DNA from: Acidobacteriota bacterium
Lineage (GTDB): Bacteria > Acidobacteriota > UBA6911
Reading direction: 5' to 3'
Length of the DNA stretch: 64,000 nt
NCBI GenBank assembly: GCA_016929335.1
Contig: JAFGIY010000179.1
Location: 1-64,000 of the forward strand
The notes under the pieces were generated by a model. The model searched no databases and was not told the origin of the DNA. It worked only from the letters and a program-made list of their open reading frames with translations. The position numbers and the translations under genes were made by a program. Within the stretch, counting starts at the first letter, position 1. Each line of letters starts with the position of its first letter. Below are positions 15,527 through 26,096 of the stretch, piece by piece.

Positions 15527-15790
15527 AGGATCTCCATTCACCGGGCTCGTTTAGCCCCAATGACATTGCCGAAAATGTCGACCTGTTTTCGTTTTGTTGC
15601 AGATACCACTGCGGCCTGGATATCGAAACCTTCCCGAAGGATAACGATTGCGCACAGAACCAGCATGCGCAAAGCCTGGAATTCTTTTGTTGTCGGTTGA
15701 AATTCCATCATTTCGTTATTCGAGGGCTCCCCATAAAATCAGCGAGCCACTATGTCCGCCTCTGTATCGTCCCCGGGAGCCTGAACAGAG

Positions 15791-16507
15791 CTATTTCCCG
15801 GTCGCGCCCAGATTCACGATGAAGTTTTTTACCGGCGCATCATTCTTATTGAGGAACCGCGCGCAAAAGTCGGTGGCTCCGCCGCCGTTGACCACCGCGC
15901 AGCGCACAACATTGGGTCCCTTCTTGAGGGTAAGTCGCTTCGACACTCCGTCATCGATGACCGACTGGCGGTCGCCATATATGCCGATGACCTCCTTGCC
16001 GTTGACCCACCAGACAGAGGCCGCATTGGAGCCAATCGCCAGCCGCACGTCCTCCAGTTCGTTAGGGCAATCCACTACGGTTACAGCCCAGAACAGCACG
16101 TTGGACGTTGGCTTGCCAAGCGCGTTTGCGAAGTGATAGAGGTTGACGTTGTATAGTCTCGTGTCGACGGCATGCCATGTCAGATCTGAGCCTTCCACGT
16201 TCACTTTGTCGCCGTCTTTTGGGATTACGGTAAGCTGGTTTGGGAAGTACTCCTTCCTGACGGCGGCCTGGACAATGCTGTCGGTGAGCCCGTTAGCGCT
16301 CATTGGCTCAAGAACCAGCCACCTTCGAATGAAACCTTCTTCATCAGGGACCTTGGTTGGAGTTGACGGGGGTGTGAGTGTGGGAGCCGGCCCGCGGGTC
16401 GCTTTGCCGGGACTACGACCTGATTGCCCGAGGGCAGCTGGAAAATTGATCGTAGCGGCAGCCACCGCAATGAGCAGGAGCCTTGAGAAAAATGAAAGTG
16501 CTTTCAT
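15791..16507 (-). CDS. Secreted beta-sandwich protein, paralogue 1
   Basis: 238 residues with a signal peptide (cut about A-L-G-Q) and a Pro/Thr-rich linker, then a single domain with F-I-R-R-W-L-V-L-E-P, W-H-A-V-D, Y-N-V-N-L-Y-H-F-A, S-N-A-A-S-V-W-W-V-N-G-K-E-V and G-P-N-V-V-R-C-A-V. The pattern of W-W-V-N-G-K followed by a G-P-N turn is that of jelly-roll domains that often flank carbohydrate esterases or glycosidases, so carbohydrate binding is the best guess. No catalytic motif is seen. It shares most of its domain with the next gene upstream (16527-17261), from which it is 19 bp away; the pair is a tandem duplication in one operon. Confidence 0.75.
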   Translation of the reverse strand: MKALSFFSRLLLIAVAAATINFPAALGQSGRSPGKATRGPAPTLTPPSTPTKVPDEEGFIRRWLVLEPMSANGLTDSIVQAAVRKEYFPNQLTVIPKDGDKVNVEGSDLTWHAVDTRLYNVNLYHFANALGKPTSNVLFWAVTVVDCPNELEDVRLAIGSNAASVWWVNGKEVIGIYGDRQSVIDDGVSKRLTLKKGPNVVRCAVVNGGGATDFCARFLNKNDAPVKNFIVNLGATGK

Positions 16508-16526
16508 AGGTAACTCCTATAAGGCC

Positions 16527-17261
16527 TTATCGGGCAACCTCCCCCAGCTTCACGGTGAATCCCTTCACCGGCTTATCCTCCGCGTCGAGAAAACGCGCGC
16601 AGATATCACTCACTCCTGGGGCATTGATAACGGCGCAGCGCACGATGTTTGGTCCCTTCTTAAGTGAAAGGCGCTTGGACACTCCGTCGTCGATGACCAT
16701 GTGACGGTCTCCGTAAATGCCGATGACCTCCTTGCCGTTGACCCACCAGATGGAGGCCGCATTGGAGCCGACGGCAAGGCGCACGCCCTTCATTTCATTA
16801 GGGAAATTAACGACGGTAACCGCCCAGAACAGGATATTGAACGTCGGCTTGTTCAGCGCGTAAGCGAAGTGATAGAGGTTGACATTATATGTGCTTGTGT
16901 CGACGGCATGCCACGTGAACTCATTGCCGTTAACCGTCACTTTATCGCCGTCTTGCGGGATTTCGGCATATGGGCCGGCGAAGTACTCGGTCTTGATAGT
17001 CCTCTGGACAAAGCTATCGTTCAACTGGGCGTTGGATCGGATCTGGATCGGGATCGGCTCAAGAACGAGCCAGCGCTGGATGAAGCCATTGGCATCGGGA
17101 GCCTTCTCAACAGAAGCCGGCTTTGTGAGATTGGGCGCCGCCCCTCGGGCAGCGTTAACCGGATCGCCACCGGATCCGCGCTGTGCGGCGGCTATGCCCA
17201 GGAGTGCCATGGCAGCCATGCAGCCGAGTGCAGGCACCAGCAAGCGGTGGGTCGGCATCAT
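16527..17261 (-). CDS. Secreted beta-sandwich protein, paralogue 2
   Basis: 244 residues starting from the ATG at 17261, with GAGG 8 bases upstream. A signal peptide (cut about I-A-A-A-Q-R) precedes the same domain as paralogue 1: F-I-Q-R-W-L-V-L-E-P, Y-N-V-N-L-Y-H-F-A, I-W-W-V-N-G-K-E-V-I-G-I-Y-G-D-R. It has an extra insertion (I-P-I-Q-I-R-S-N-A-Q) after the first motif. Probably carbohydrate binding, by resemblance to jelly-roll modules of polysaccharide-degrading enzymes. It lies 61 bp after the GH43 gene on the same strand, so a GH43-paralogue-paralogue operon is likely. Confidence 0.75.
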   Translation of the reverse strand: MMPTHRLLVPALGCMAAMALLGIAAAQRGSGGDPVNAARGAAPNLTKPASVEKAPDANGFIQRWLVLEPIPIQIRSNAQLNDSFVQRTIKTEYFAGPYAEIPQDGDKVTVNGNEFTWHAVDTSTYNVNLYHFAYALNKPTFNILFWAVTVVNFPNEMKGVRLAVGSNAASIWWVNGKEVIGIYGDRHMVIDDGVSKRLSLKKGPNIVRCAVINAPGVSDICARFLDAEDKPVKGFTVKLGEVAR

Positions 17262-17322
17262 GAAAAGCACCTCGTGGATTGTTGGAATCCTGAGAACGAA
17301 TTTTCCAATTTTCGACCGGATG

Positions 17323-18816
17323 TCACGGCATTTTCAAATTCCAGCGTTGTTTATCGCTCTTGGGATCGAACTTGGCCAGCGTTGCAAAGCTGCTGCCGAC
17401 GGCCGAAAGCGCCAACGATTCCCTGGAGTTCGGAATGGTCTTGGGCATGAGGCGATAGGTTCCATCGGAAAGCTGCTCGACGCGCCAGAGTTGTTCGGGC
17501 GCGCCGCTGAAGGCAGGCACGGTCACCAATTCGGCATCGTCTGTTGCAGCAAGAGCGCGATCTGTGCCGGCGATAGTGATCTTGAAATAGGGCGAGCCGG
17601 GATAGCCCCCGGCGTTCGGCACGGGCGCAATCATCCATTTCTGCTGTGCCTGGATCATGTAATTGGACAGGCGGAGGTCTATGTTTCCGGTGGGCCAATT
17701 CTGCGATACCTGCGCCACATCCTGTGGCGGAATCACGCCGCCCACGCCGCCGAACATACCGCCGCCGCCACCGCGCCCGCCAGGTGCTCCGCTGCCTGGT
17801 CCGCCCGGCATCCCGCCGCGCCCGCCGGCCGATCCTCCGCGACTGCCTCCGACCGGCACTCCCTGGACCGCCAGTTCCAGTACTGTGCCCGTACGCACGG
17901 ATTCAATTTCATATATGCCCTCCCTGACATTTTCGCCGGCCGCCGGCCAGCCGTCTTTCCACAACAGCGGTCGGATATCCAGCACGCTGGCCCCGCCACG
18001 GTCCAAGTCCGCTTCATAATGGCACGAGAACTTCTGTACGCCGTCTCCCAGGTCCAGAAGGCCGAAGTGTCCGGGCCCGACCACGCGGCCGCCGGAGCCT
18101 ACGAAAAGCTTTCCCCCACCCTTGATCATGTCGACTCCCATGTTGTCCAGGAAGGGACCGGTTACTTTTCTGGAACGTCCCACGCGTATGTTGTAGCCGG
18201 AATCCGTGCCCCGGCAGCAGCTGCCATGCGTGGCTAAGAGGTAATACCAGCCATCGCGGTAGATCATTTGCGAGGCTTCACAGTTGATGGCGATGTCCAC
18301 TGGCTTGTCAATCGGAATCACCCGCTTGCCGGTTTTAGGGTCAAGCTGCACGAGACGTATATAGCCGAAATACGAGCCATAGGTCAGCCACAACTTGCCG
18401 GTAGCAGGATCCAGGAAAACGGCCGGATCGATCGCATTGCAATCCTCAACTCCGTCCGATGAAGCGACAATGCCGCCTTCTTCCCATTTGAAGTCCGCAG
18501 AGTTGGGATCGAGCGTCCTATTCCATATCATGTGGACGTCGGCCTGGGGTTGCCTTTTGGAAGTAGCGTAATAGAGGTAGTAGCGGTCACCAATGTGGAT
18601 CACGTCCGGGGCCACGCCGCCGCCTGGACGCGAGGCGCCGCGGTTCCATGTCCAGCCATCGTTTGAGATCAAGCCTCCGCCGCCGGTGCCGAAAGTATAG
18701 TACTTGCCATCGCATTGAATGATGGTTGATGGATCATGAATGCCAATTTGTCCGTCCAGGGCGGACGCGGCAGAAACCGCTGCAAGAATTATTGCCGCTA
18801 AGTATCGGAATCTCAT
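17323..18816 (-). CDS. Secreted GH43 arabinanase-like enzyme with ricin-type module
   Basis: Start at 18816, GGAGG 5 bases upstream, giving a signal peptide cut after A-S-A. Residues about 22-335 form a five-bladed GH43 domain: the catalytic base is in I-H-D-P-S, the pKa-modulating Asp in A-I-D-P-A-V-F, and the general acid Glu in N-C-E-A-S-Q. This motif set fits endo-1,5-alpha-L-arabinanases. A Gly-rich linker of about 35 residues follows, then a C-terminal domain with repeated Q-x-W (Q-Q-K-W, E-Q-L-W, K-Q-R-W), i.e. a ricin-type beta-trefoil. It should cut arabinan outside the cell while bound to polysaccharide. The neighbouring CE1 esterase gene lies 62 bp upstream on the same strand. Confidence 0.85.
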   Translation of the reverse strand: MRFRYLAAIILAAVSAASALDGQIGIHDPSTIIQCDGKYYTFGTGGGGLISNDGWTWNRGASRPGGGVAPDVIHIGDRYYLYYATSKRQPQADVHMIWNRTLDPNSADFKWEEGGIVASSDGVEDCNAIDPAVFLDPATGKLWLTYGSYFGYIRLVQLDPKTGKRVIPIDKPVDIAINCEASQMIYRDGWYYLLATHGSCCRGTDSGYNIRVGRSRKVTGPFLDNMGVDMIKGGGKLFVGSGGRVVGPGHFGLLDLGDGVQKFSCHYEADLDRGGASVLDIRPLLWKDGWPAAGENVREGIYEIESVRTGTVLELAVQGVPVGGSRGGSAGGRGGMPGGPGSGAPGGRGGGGGMFGGVGGVIPPQDVAQVSQNWPTGNIDLRLSNYMIQAQQKWMIAPVPNAGGYPGSPYFKITIAGTDRALAATDDAELVTVPAFSGAPEQLWRVEQLSDGTYRLMPKTIPNSRESLALSAVGSSFATLAKFDPKSDKQRWNLKMP

Positions 18817-18878
18817 GGCGCCTCCGAAATCGATGTGGCATGTAGAACAGGGTGGGCTTGATCTCCCGTCCAAATCCT

Positions 18879-20411
<1,533 letters not shown>

Positions 20412-20611
20412 TCACAAGAGCAAAAAACTGTAGAAACCGGATAAATGATCGTGCTTATTGCTGCGCCGGAGACCTATTGCGGCAGTTTCGTTTTTTGGGG
20501 AGCGCTGAAAGCCCCTATCGAGGGGATACGAGGCGATCATGGAGCAACAGCCTCTCGATGCCACAATGTCGACAATTAACTACACAATCGCTCAAATAGG
20601 AGGGAATCAAA

Positions 20612-21601
20612 ATGCTTCAACGGATTTGCATGATGCTATGTGCATTTAGTTTGATTGCGGCCGCCGCGGTCGCTCAACCGGCGCCCGTCCAGGGCCCGCC
20701 GCCCACCGGTTCCGGGCCTTACCGGGCGGTCATTGAAGGAGATCCCGGAGTGCCGGGACATACGATTTATCGTCCTGGGGATTTGAGCTCCTTCGATCAA
20801 AAGAATCCGCTGCCGATTTTTGCCTGGGGCAATGGTGCATGTATGAACTCAAATACCCTGTATGCCCCTTTCCTTGCCGAAATCGCATCTCAGGGCTTCC
20901 TGGTTGTGGCTATCGGTCCATACAGCGCGGAAGCATTTTCCGCACGTGGAGGTCCGGGTGGCGGCATGATGGGCGGCGACATGGGCGGGACGAAGTCTGT
21001 TCAATTGCTGGAAGCCCTCGACTGGGCAACGGCCGAGAATAAGCGCAAGGGCGGCAAATACTATCAGAAACTGAATCCGTCGAAGTTTGCCGTATCGGGC
21101 CACAGCTGCGGCGGAATGCAGGCATTGGAAGTAGGGGCTGATCCCCGTGTTTCAACAACCCTCCCCATGGACAGCGGCCTTTTTGCAGGAGGGCTGCCGA
21201 AAATGGGAGCACCGAAAAAAGCGGCGCCGAAAGAGGGAGCGCCGAAAGAGGGAGCGGCGCCGAAGATGGCGATGGCATTGCCCACAATCGGGAAGGATCA
21301 CCTCCAGAAATTGCACTCGCCTGTTTTGTATATCGACGGCGGAAAGAGTGATATGGCCTTTCCGAATGGCGAAGACGATTTCGCAAGGATTGAGAAAGTC
21401 CCCATTGCCATAGCTCATTTTGATGATGTGGGCCATGGAGGGACCTTTAGCCAGCCAAATGGCGGCGAGTTCGGAAAAATCGCCGTGGCATGGTTGAAAT
21501 GGCAGTTGAAAGGGGATGAAACGGCCAAGAAGATGTTTTCCGGTTCAGACTGCGGGCTTTGTAAAGACACCAAATGGGAATATAAAAAGAAGAAGATGTA
21601 A
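20612..21601 (+). CDS. Secreted alpha/beta hydrolase, paralogue of the 8697-9695 product
   Basis: 329 residues, signal peptide cut after A-V-A-Q. It shows I-F-A-W-G-N-G-A-C at the oxyanion region, nucleophile motif S-G-H-S-C-G-G-M, and V-G-H-G-G-T with the His. The C-terminus D-C-G-L-C-K-D-T-K-W-E-Y-K-K-K matches that of the paralogue, including both Cys. Between nucleophile and acid lies a low-complexity insert of repeated A-P-K-K/E-G units (about residues 196-215), absent from the paralogue. It has a well-placed GGAGG. It is divergent from the CE1 esterase gene across operators, which implies joint control of secreted esterases. Confidence 0.87.
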   Translation: MLQRICMMLCAFSLIAAAAVAQPAPVQGPPPTGSGPYRAVIEGDPGVPGHTIYRPGDLSSFDQKNPLPIFAWGNGACMNSNTLYAPFLAEIASQGFLVVAIGPYSAEAFSARGGPGGGMMGGDMGGTKSVQLLEALDWATAENKRKGGKYYQKLNPSKFAVSGHSCGGMQALEVGADPRVSTTLPMDSGLFAGGLPKMGAPKKAAPKEGAPKEGAAPKMAMALPTIGKDHLQKLHSPVLYIDGGKSDMAFPNGEDDFARIEKVPIAIAHFDDVGHGGTFSQPNGGEFGKIAVAWLKWQLKGDETAKKMFSGSDCGLCKDTKWEYKKKKM

Positions 21602-21965
21602 TCAAGAGCACCGAGCAATCAGACGGGAAGCTTCGCATATATAAAATCTTGTTTTGTTTTCGCCGGACTCCGCGCCATAGGTGTCCTCTTGTTGTCTACA
21701 AGAAGCGAGCAGCACAATGAAACGATACGCCTTGTTGATGGTCTTGGTTTTTTGTGTTTTTGCACTCTCATGCGGGACCAACGAATCATCCACGGCCTAT
21801 CGCGTCTCAAGCCATAAATCCGATGTTACGTTGCCGATTATAAAGGCGCGATGATGCGCATTGAGAAGTGACGCCCACGGAGGGAATTGAGGCGAAGGAG
21901 CGAGGACGAAGGCAACGGCAAAAAGTGAGGTTTTGGCAGCGCTTTGATGGGAAAGGAGGTTGAGT
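21602..21965. other. Intergenic stretch holding one very short ORF
   Basis: 364 bp between the secreted hydrolase and the beta-helix gene. Apart from the 45-codon lipoprotein-like ORF at 21717-21854, nothing with coding character or clear symmetry is visible. Confidence 0.5.
21717..21854 (+). CDS. Very small lipoprotein-like ORF (45 residues)
   Basis: An ATG-initiated frame encodes a basic start (M-K-R-Y), a hydrophobic stretch and the lipobox A-L-S-C-G, followed by only 26 polar residues and TGA. The signal peptide is well formed for lipidation at Cys19. The RBS is weak. It may be a real micro-lipoprotein, or the front end of a truncated larger lipoprotein. Confidence 0.35.
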   Translation: MKRYALLMVLVFCVFALSCGTNESSTAYRVSSHKSDVTLPIIKAR

Positions 21966-24008
21966 ATGATGGCAGAAAGAAAACAAAGTACGCGGTTTAG
22001 CCTCAGGCGTGCGATCCCTGTGGGACTGTGCATGCTCGTCGCCGGAATCGTTCTGGCTCATGCTTTGGAAGAGGGGAATGGAGTCAAGCCGGGTATGTTT
22101 GTTGTCGAGCCTCCAACTTTGATTTCTCTTGGATTTGAATGGTATGTGGATGGAGATCGCAATCACACAGCCACAGTAGAAGTCAGCTATCGAAAAAAAG
22201 CTGAGAATGTGTGGAAAAAGGCATTGCCTCTTCTTCGGATCAACAAAGAAGAAAGCATTTTCAGTTTTCTGAACAATAGGATTGATTATGTAACTCCCAA
22301 TATGTTTGCCGGCAGCATCCTGGATCTGGAACCCGGTACGGAGTATGAGTGCAGATTCCGCATGTCGGATCCCGACGGCGTTGATGGCAAAAGGGGCGGC
22401 TATTCCGATAAAACTGTGACGGTATCTACCCGTCCCGAACCCAAACCCTCAACGGGCGGCCGGATTTACCACGTTTACCCTCGGGATTATAAAGGGCCGA
22501 AAGAAGAGCCTGCCTTTGCCAATCTGATGGCCGCCTATTACACCGGCTGGTGTGAGGCAGACTGGTGGAATGTCGCTCCGCCTCGTGTTCAACCGGGAGA
22601 TACCATACTGATTCATGCCGGCCTCTACGTGGATGATCCGACTTTCTATGGGGCGGATGGCTGGGGACAAGGCACAGGCACTCCCATAGGCGGAACCTAT
22701 TATCTAACTGCAAAGGGGAAACCCGAAAAACCGATTGTTATAAAAGCTGCAGGAGATGGTGAAGTCATTTTTGACGGGAACGGCAATTGGAATCTATTCA
22801 ATCTTCTGGCTGCGGACTATCATTATTTCGAGGGGCTTACCATCCGCAAAACCGAAATCGCCTTTTTGGCGGGCCATAAAAAAATCACCGGTTCCAGTGG
22901 ATTGACGGTAAAAAAGTGCCGCTTTGAGGATATCGGCAGAGGCATTTACTCTGATTGGGGCGGTTCGAAGAACTTCTATCTTGCAGATAATATTTTCATC
23001 GGCAGACATGACCCGAATACATTGCATGGATGGACCAATATCGCTCCGAGAACCTCTCCCTATCCTTATGAAAAATGTCTTTCTGAATATGCCGTTAAAA
23101 TCGTCGGAGAGGGTCATGTTGTATGTCATAACTATGTGGCCAACTTCCACGACGGAATCGATCACGCTACCTACGGCGTGCCTGATGGCTACCCGGCGAA
23201 TGGTCACCCGGAGGTTTATCCGCTGAAGGAAGTTCTCGGAGAAGATAAGAGATTTGTTTCAACCGATATATACAATAACTTAATTACAAACGTTCACGAT
23301 GATTGCATTGAAGCAGACGGCGCTATGCACAATATTCGTGTCCTGCGCAACGTATGCATGAATGCAGCGGGTAACGCCCTCAGCATACAGACTCTGTATG
23401 GCGGGCCGGCCTATTTTATACGGAACATTGTTTATAATGTCCCGAATGTTCCCAAGCATCATGCCAACCCATCGGGTGTGATCTATTACCACAATACCTT
23501 TGTCGCCGAGTCGGCTGCCGCGCAGTCTTCCAATTGTCATTTCCGGAACAACCTGTTTCTCGGATCGCATCCCGGCAAGCCGATATTCAGCATGAACACT
23601 TTCACGGCTTACACATCATCGGATTTCAATGGATTCCGGCCTAATCCCGGGACGGAGGATTCCTTTATTTGGACCGGCCCCGCGGACAGCATCCTTGTTG
23701 AATATGCCGGGCCGAGGGAAACGCACAAATTCGCCACTCTCGCCGACTATAGCAAGGCTATGGGACAGGACAGGCATAGTGTACTCATCGACTATGAAGT
23801 GTTTGTCAATGTGGCGCAACAGGACCCAAAGGATATTACACGAATATACAGATTTGAGAATCTGGATTTCAGGCTTCGGCCGAAATCCAGGGCGGTGGAT
23901 GCCGGAACGCTTCTTCCGAATGTAAACGATGAATTCACAGGAAAGGCGCCGGATCTTGGCGCTTTGGAAGCCGGTCAACCCATGCCGATTTATGGTCCGC
24001 GGCCGTAA
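21966..24008 (+). CDS. Secreted right-handed beta-helix protein (pectate-lyase-like fold)
   Basis: About 680 residues. I start at 21966 because AAGGAGG lies 6 bases before it; a TTG at 21960 abuts that site. A signal peptide (cut about L-A-H-A) is followed by a fibronectin-III-like region (G-T-E-Y-E-C-R-F-R-M-S-D-P), then a parallel beta-helix with typical rungs (G-D-T-I-L-I-H-A-G-L-Y, I-V-I-K-A-A-G-D-G-E-V-I-F-D-G, Y-F-E-G-L-T-I-R, L-R-N-V-C-M-N-A-A-G-N-A-L). The C-terminus (F-R-L-R-P-K-S-R-A-V-D-A-G) is the standard ending of such proteins. Polysaccharide lyase or hydrolase activity is possible, but no catalytic set can be assigned. Confidence 0.8.
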   Translation: MMAERKQSTRFSLRRAIPVGLCMLVAGIVLAHALEEGNGVKPGMFVVEPPTLISLGFEWYVDGDRNHTATVEVSYRKKAENVWKKALPLLRINKEESIFSFLNNRIDYVTPNMFAGSILDLEPGTEYECRFRMSDPDGVDGKRGGYSDKTVTVSTRPEPKPSTGGRIYHVYPRDYKGPKEEPAFANLMAAYYTGWCEADWWNVAPPRVQPGDTILIHAGLYVDDPTFYGADGWGQGTGTPIGGTYYLTAKGKPEKPIVIKAAGDGEVIFDGNGNWNLFNLLAADYHYFEGLTIRKTEIAFLAGHKKITGSSGLTVKKCRFEDIGRGIYSDWGGSKNFYLADNIFIGRHDPNTLHGWTNIAPRTSPYPYEKCLSEYAVKIVGEGHVVCHNYVANFHDGIDHATYGVPDGYPANGHPEVYPLKEVLGEDKRFVSTDIYNNLITNVHDDCIEADGAMHNIRVLRNVCMNAAGNALSIQTLYGGPAYFIRNIVYNVPNVPKHHANPSGVIYYHNTFVAESAAAQSSNCHFRNNLFLGSHPGKPIFSMNTFTAYTSSDFNGFRPNPGTEDSFIWTGPADSILVEYAGPRETHKFATLADYSKAMGQDRHSVLIDYEVFVNVAQQDPKDITRIYRFENLDFRLRPKSRAVDAGTLLPNVNDEFTGKAPDLGALEAGQPMPIYGPRP

Positions 24009-24103
24009 TCATTATTTTCGGGGCGAAATGGAGGTTTGCGCCCGACGCTTTAGAACTCGCAGTCTCTCCCGCTCAAGATGACATAAGGAAATTCCATTCC
24101 CTG

Positions 24104-25843
24104 TTATCGGGGCATGGCTAAAACCTTAATCGTCGTGGTTGCGGTTCCCACAGCATTTTCTGTATCCGTAAACTTCATTGTCACCGTATAAGTTCCGGGA
24201 ATTTTGTAAACGTGATTGACCATAGGACCGCCAACCGTGAGAGGAGTGCCGTCTCCCCAATCCCATGTAGTGCCTGCCCAGTAAGGAATTCCCGGATAAT
24301 GATAGGCAGTCTTGTCATCAGAATAGAAGAATGAATCGTTCCATAAAAGGACAAGATCTCCTGCACGTACTGTGTCTGACGACACCTCGATTCTTACCCT
24401 TGGGGGCGTATTGGGGCGCGTGGGATCGATATTATCGTATCTGAGGAATCCCTCCGGTGTGCCATCGATATTTTCAAGAATCTCAATGTGCGCTGCATAG
24501 GCACGGTTCAATTGATCCAGCGTGATTTTTTCAGGCGTATCCAGTGGGGAATGGTAATAGATGGGAATTGTTGCAAAATTTGCCCATGGGTTTGTTGTCG
24601 GCGCCATCCCCCACTGCGGCCCGCTTCCGGACGATCCAAAACGATTCTGAGCACAAACAAATCCGTACTTATCCATGGTAAACGCAGCAAGCCTCGAAAA
24701 AGTATAATTATTGGATATGATATAAATTTCATTATCTTCAGACGTTGGCACGATTTTGCCTTGGATTTCATCGTAAACATACCGTGTGCCGATAGCCGCA
24801 TGGTCTACGTCCCACACTATCGCCTTTTGCAGCTGGTCTTTATGTGCCGCAGCAAATTGGTAGTGACCGGTATTATTGTCGAAATCATGTCCACACAACC
24901 AGGCAAAGATCATGTCTCGATTTCTTGATTTCTTCGGCTTGGATGCGAAATATTTTGCCCAGGCTATCATTAATGCCACGCTGCCATTGTTATCAACAGC
25001 GCCGGTAAACATTCCAGTGTCATAATGTGTGCCAACCAATATAACTTCATCCATGCTGCCATTCCCCGGCAATTCAAGGACCACATTGGAAGCGGTAAAC
25101 GCTTCATGGGGCACATCGAGCACTATCTTAATAGTATGGGGCGAACCAGAGACTGCCAGATTCCTCAAGTAATTGCCCTCGCTCCTGCCAACTGAAAAAA
25201 CCGGAATTGGGAAAATATTGGGTGGCGTTACCGGATCGTTCTTTTGGAATTGCGGGCTATCCAACTGCAGGCCTGCTCGGATTATTGCAATGGCTCCCTT
25301 TTGTTGGGCGGTAGCGACGGCGCCATTGGAGCGGCCGGTCGGCGAGTAGCCCCGCATCATTTTTTCGTCAATCAGAGCGATTTTGCCGTTAACATCAACA
25401 AGTTCAAAATTAGATGCCGACCCGTCTCCTACATAAGCCAGCTCGCCTGTAATGCCCTCAGGCGGAGTCCCTGCGGTCCATTGCAAAGGGAAGCAGGTTA
25501 TCGTGCGGCTTCCCTCGCTTGGAACTTTGACCGTGATTTCAAAAGCTTTTGGATATGGGCTATTCGCCGTAATTGGCTCCAATTTGGCTTGTCTCAAACC
25601 AAGCTTGTGGAGATTCTTGAGAATATAGTTGGCGGCCTCATCCAATTTCGGCTGCGTCTGTATTCCAGAATGAATGCCTTCGCCGGCTATATTGCAGAGA
25701 TCGCTGAGCCATCCCATGATTATTTGCGGCGACGTCTCAGCACGAGGCGCGCGGGATTCTTCAGGTCTGTCGCCACATGCAGATAGCATAGCCGATAGAC
25801 TTAGCATGATGGGAATAAGTATTATTTTGCTTTTGACAGTCAT
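24104..25843 (-). CDS. M28-peptidase-like lipoprotein with PA and PKD domains
   Basis: 579 residues. The lipobox L-S-A-C-G gives a lipoprotein anchored at Cys23. A PA-type insert (about residues 125-235) precedes an M28-like core with V-G-T-H-Y-D-T-G (His273) and G-A-V-D-N-N-G-S (Asp284), later W-D-V-D-H and Y-Y-H-S-P-L-D-T-P with a His, as in zinc aminopeptidases. Where M28 enzymes have the catalytic E-E-x-G-L-x-G-S, this protein has H-D-F-D-N-N-T-G-H, so the general base and one zinc ligand are altered. The last 90 residues form a PKD domain (W-D-W-G-D-G-T-P ... G-T-Y-T-V-T-M-K-F). It may be an atypical or inactive peptidase on the cell surface. Confidence 0.8.
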   Translation of the reverse strand: MTVKSKIILIPIMLSLSAMLSACGDRPEESRAPRAETSPQIIMGWLSDLCNIAGEGIHSGIQTQPKLDEAANYILKNLHKLGLRQAKLEPITANSPYPKAFEITVKVPSEGSRTITCFPLQWTAGTPPEGITGELAYVGDGSASNFELVDVNGKIALIDEKMMRGYSPTGRSNGAVATAQQKGAIAIIRAGLQLDSPQFQKNDPVTPPNIFPIPVFSVGRSEGNYLRNLAVSGSPHTIKIVLDVPHEAFTASNVVLELPGNGSMDEVILVGTHYDTGMFTGAVDNNGSVALMIAWAKYFASKPKKSRNRDMIFAWLCGHDFDNNTGHYQFAAAHKDQLQKAIVWDVDHAAIGTRYVYDEIQGKIVPTSEDNEIYIISNNYTFSRLAAFTMDKYGFVCAQNRFGSSGSGPQWGMAPTTNPWANFATIPIYYHSPLDTPEKITLDQLNRAYAAHIEILENIDGTPEGFLRYDNIDPTRPNTPPRVRIEVSSDTVRAGDLVLLWNDSFFYSDDKTAYHYPGIPYWAGTTWDWGDGTPLTVGGPMVNHVYKIPGTYTVTMKFTDTENAVGTATTTIKVLAMPR

Positions 25844-26096
25844 GCTTCTTCACTCCTTTCAGCAGGTTTACAGGACATTATAGTTGAATGGGGTTTCAGG
25901 AGATTCATTTTCGAGAATTGAATCTATGAAAGAAGGTTTCAGGTTCCAACCCATAAGACTCCTTTTTGCGCTGGTGGCCTTTATCTTGTCCCGGTATTAT
26001 ACAGGCCATAAAATAAGGGACTCCTTTATGTTTAAAGAAAGTTTTGTGTGGGCTGTCGTCCAAAGCTTCTTAATGAACTAGACAGGAGATATCGAG

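Noticed and set aside
25884-26081. 65-residue plus-strand ORF before the GH3 gene
   Set aside because: Poor start context and unconvincing composition in a short promoter region.
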